This document shows positions 62,004-64,000 of a DNA stretch of 64,000 nt, in pieces. Position numbers and translations under genes: made by a program. Numbering within the stretch: the stretch's first letter is position 1; each line of letters starts with the position of its first letter. The stretch is from Bacillota bacterium. GTDB taxonomy: Bacteria; Bacillota; Dethiobacteria; DTU022; UBA8154. Under the pieces are notes generated by a model. The model was not told the DNA's origin. It was given only the letters and a program-made list of their open reading frames with translations, and searched no databases. Location of the stretch: positions 1-64,000 of the forward strand of contig JAAZMP010000026.1 of NCBI GenBank assembly GCA_012798755.1, given 5' to 3'.

Positions 62004-63854
62004 CTATCTTTCATAATAAATATTAGCTATATCATAAAGTGTTATTGACTCATTTCCCTTATTAAGACGAACACTAATGTGTCCCATAAGGGACTCTGTA
62101 GGTGCCCAAGTAAACTCAGCATATTGAGTGTCTTTTTCTACATTTGATATGCCAATAATCTTTTGTTCTATATATGTTTCAGTACCTGTAGGCGTGAAAA
62201 TATAGTCTACCTGGTCGACATCTCCTTTAAATTTAACAATAATTTTTATCTTACCTTTAATTGTAAGCCAGTTATCAACCTTCTCCATTTTATTGTCAGC
62301 GTCATCCAAAAATGAAACATCTATTATTTCGATACCAATTGCTTCATCGATCATCTGGTTTGCAGCAAACAAATATCCTCCGTTTTTCTTCCGCAAGGTA
62401 AGTACTTTGTCTCCATCATTAAAGAATCCGTCACTATAAAAAAGTCGAATTACATCGCCTTCACGCTCTCCCCTTGAAAAACTGATGTTTGAGCGATAGT
62501 TCGTGTCACCATGGAAGAAGTAATAAGCATCATAGTCGGAAAGATACACAAAATTCTCCAGTCCTATCTCATTCGTATCAGCAAGTGTTATATTCATATA
62601 TTCTGTAAGTATTTTGTCCATATTCTCGGAGCTATTTTTCTCACAAGGGCACGGAATATCATCGATACTCATAGTCATTTCATATTTATCCATAACAGCC
62701 ATCAACTCATCGTCAGTTATTGTTTCATCGAGGCCACTGCCACAATAAAACAGTTCAAATAGGTTGATGTCCGCTGGTTTATCATAAAGGGAACTTAGAA
62801 ATTGATTATGCATATTCATGTAATCCCCATTGAAAAATGAGTCCCCATTAAAATAAGCTAGCTCATCTTCAGATAATGATGTTTTCTCGATACCACCAGA
62901 ATTTGGGGGCTTTTCAGGATTTATAGGATTTGTTGAAAGTCCTATAGCAACAGCCACTACCAATATTACTGCAATCACAACCACCCAAAAAGTCATTTTT
63001 TTATAATTCATCACGTTTTTAATCCTCCCTTTTACATTCCCTTCACCAAAAGCAAGGGGACTACCATTTAAGATATGTCTTTCAGTAGCTAGTGACAATA
63101 ACGAATTAGCATAAGGTTTTTTAATATCTTCATTCATCTCTTTCAGTACCCGTTCATCACAGGAAAGCTCCATATCCCTACTCATTAATATAAATGCAAT
63201 CCATACAAGGGGATTAAACCAATGTATAGACAATACAAAGAATGCTAATATTTTTATAACATGGTCTTTTCGTTGAATATGGGTCTGCTCATGCAGTAAA
63301 ATATAGTTTCTTTCTTCAGCATTAATCCCTGCCGGTAAATATATCTTTGGTTTTATTACCCCAAGCACAAAGGGTGTTTTCAAATTCTTAGCTTCGTAGA
63401 TATTTTCCTCTATTAACCTTGAGCCTTTAAGTTGTTTTTTTAAGATAAAAATAGATACAAAACTATAAACAAGTAAGGCTACTATTCCTAGAATCCAGAT
63501 ATATGCCCCTATCTCGATATAAATCTGTAAAGGATCTACACTTGCACCCGTTGCTGGTATTGGTAGTAATTGATTTACAAAAGAATCTACCGTTTCTATC
63601 CCACTATTAACCTGTGGACTTTGCTGATAGATGATATCGCGGGGAATTAAAACTGCATTCGTATTCCTTGGCATAAGGCTAAACATACTTTCAAATGAGA
63701 ATGGAATTATCAGACGAAAAGCAGCCACACCCCATAAGGCATAGGAGATGAATTTTGGAGCTTTTTTAAGCGGTAGCCTGATAAGCATTATAAAGATTAT
63801 TACGTAGCTAGCTGTAAGACTCATATTTAAAATAGAAAGGAATAGCTCACTCAT
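62004..63854 (-). CDS. BlaR1/M56-type membrane metalloprotease sensor
   Basis: 616 residues. Four N-terminal helices flank the M56 motif HEQTH in LLHEQTHIQRKDH; MELSCDERVLKE gives the third ligand. A fifth helix (VVVIAVILVVAVAIGL) at about 290-310 precedes a 300-residue outside part. That part has no penicillin-binding-protein motifs (no SxxK), so it does not look like a beta-lactam sensor. AGGAGG lies seven bases before ATG 63854. The BlaI-type gene ends just upstream (TAG at 63857-63859), the usual order. Confidence 0.88.
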   Translation of the reverse strand: MSELFLSILNMSLTASYVIIFIMLIRLPLKKAPKFISYALWGVAAFRLIIPFSFESMFSLMPRNTNAVLIPRDIIYQQSPQVNSGIETVDSFVNQLLPIPATGASVDPLQIYIEIGAYIWILGIVALLVYSFVSIFILKKQLKGSRLIEENIYEAKNLKTPFVLGVIKPKIYLPAGINAEERNYILLHEQTHIQRKDHVIKILAFFVLSIHWFNPLVWIAFILMSRDMELSCDERVLKEMNEDIKKPYANSLLSLATERHILNGSPLAFGEGNVKGRIKNVMNYKKMTFWVVVIAVILVVAVAIGLSTNPINPEKPPNSGGIEKTSLSEDELAYFNGDSFFNGDYMNMHNQFLSSLYDKPADINLFELFYCGSGLDETITDDELMAVMDKYEMTMSIDDIPCPCEKNSSENMDKILTEYMNITLADTNEIGLENFVYLSDYDAYYFFHGDTNYRSNISFSRGEREGDVIRLFYSDGFFNDGDKVLTLRKKNGGYLFAANQMIDEAIGIEIIDVSFLDDADNKMEKVDNWLTIKGKIKIIVKFKGDVDQVDYIFTPTGTETYIEQKIIGISNVEKDTQYAEFTWAPTESLMGHISVRLNKGNESITLYDIANIYYER

Positions 63855-63856
63855 TA

Positions 63857-64000
63857 CTACACCTCCTTGTGTTCATCAATTAATTTTTTCAATTCTTCTG
63901 CTTGGTGTCTATTTAGACTTTTTGCCCCGATAAAAGCCGTTAAGAATTTCGGCAGGGATCCTCCAAAGGTATCCTCAACAAAACGTATACTTTGTTTGGC
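63857..64000 (-). CDS. BlaI/MecI/CopY-family repressor, C-terminal part (runs off the right edge)
   Basis: 47 codons are in the window, ending KKLIDEHKEV. The preceding FGGSLPKFLTAF, AKSLNRHQAEELKKLI is the typical C-terminal dimerisation and cleavage-region helix of BlaI/MecI repressors. It is the usual partner of the M56 protein, which would cleave it on signal. The DNA-binding part lies outside the window. Confidence 0.85.
   Translation of the reverse strand, partial: AKQSIRFVEDTFGGSLPKFLTAFIGAKSLNRHQAEELKKLIDEHKEV

Overview
The window looks like the chromosome of an anaerobic, medium-GC Firmicute of the Clostridia (Peptococcaceae-like). The signs are AAGGAGG-type ribosome binding sites with many GTG/TTG starts, an anaerobic (class III) ribonucleotide reductase, ComEC/ComEA, a BlaI/BlaR1-type pair, a giant HgdC/BadF-type activase and a 2[4Fe-4S] ferredoxin. 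The genus cannot be named from the sequence. Most genes are on the minus strand, so operons read right to left.

Left end (1-6.1 kb): start of tuf preceded by tRNA-Thr, tRNA-Met and tRNA-fMet; a small Cys-rich YHS/TRASH-like protein behind a perfect consensus promoter with two GAAC..GTTC palindromes; then a cobalamin-riboswitch-controlled B12 uptake operon (btuF, btuC, an ABC ATPase fused to an extra domain, and a DUF71 ATP-pyrophosphatase). 6.2-13.6 kb: a GT4 glycosyltransferase, an amidohydrolase, nrdD and comEC.

13.9-19.1 kb holds the most interesting group. A P2A-like P-type ATPase with an N-terminal heavy-metal-associated-like domain is followed upstream by three unrecognised proteins. 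These share an IKxEI repeat, and two of them share a membrane segment with a conserved tail. They look like ATPase partners (PacL/DUF5132-like). 19.3-29.4 kb is mixed metabolism: an alkyltransferase homologue lacking its active Cys, a HAD phosphatase, a C_GCAxxG_C_C-type protein, a cyclodeaminase-like protein, an M24 peptidase, an acyl-CoA ligase, a MoxR/VWA pair and proA. A remnant of a TRAP transporter gene lies at 21.06-21.26 kb.

29.5-41.5 kb is an organic-acid module: a PaaK-type CoA ligase, a possible 34-residue peptide, a biotin-dependent carboxylase in three subunits (pyruvate-carboxylase-type carboxyltransferase, BCCP, biotin carboxylase) and a PucR-like regulator. Upstream is a 1448-residue double acyl-CoA dehydratase activase with its own promoter. 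41.5-55.8 kb is housekeeping: lgt, rnhA, thiE, thiD, an M48 protease, a UPF0182 protein, comEA, leuS, a purine permease and adenine deaminase.

The right end (55.8-64 kb) is an accessory region that looks more AT-rich. It has a ParE/RelE toxin whose antitoxin is cut by an IS66-type left end, tRNA-Ala with a clear promoter and terminator, a ferredoxin, a type III restriction system whose Mod gene has lost its 5' end next to a terminator, scattered inverted repeats, and a BlaR1/BlaI-type sensor pair.
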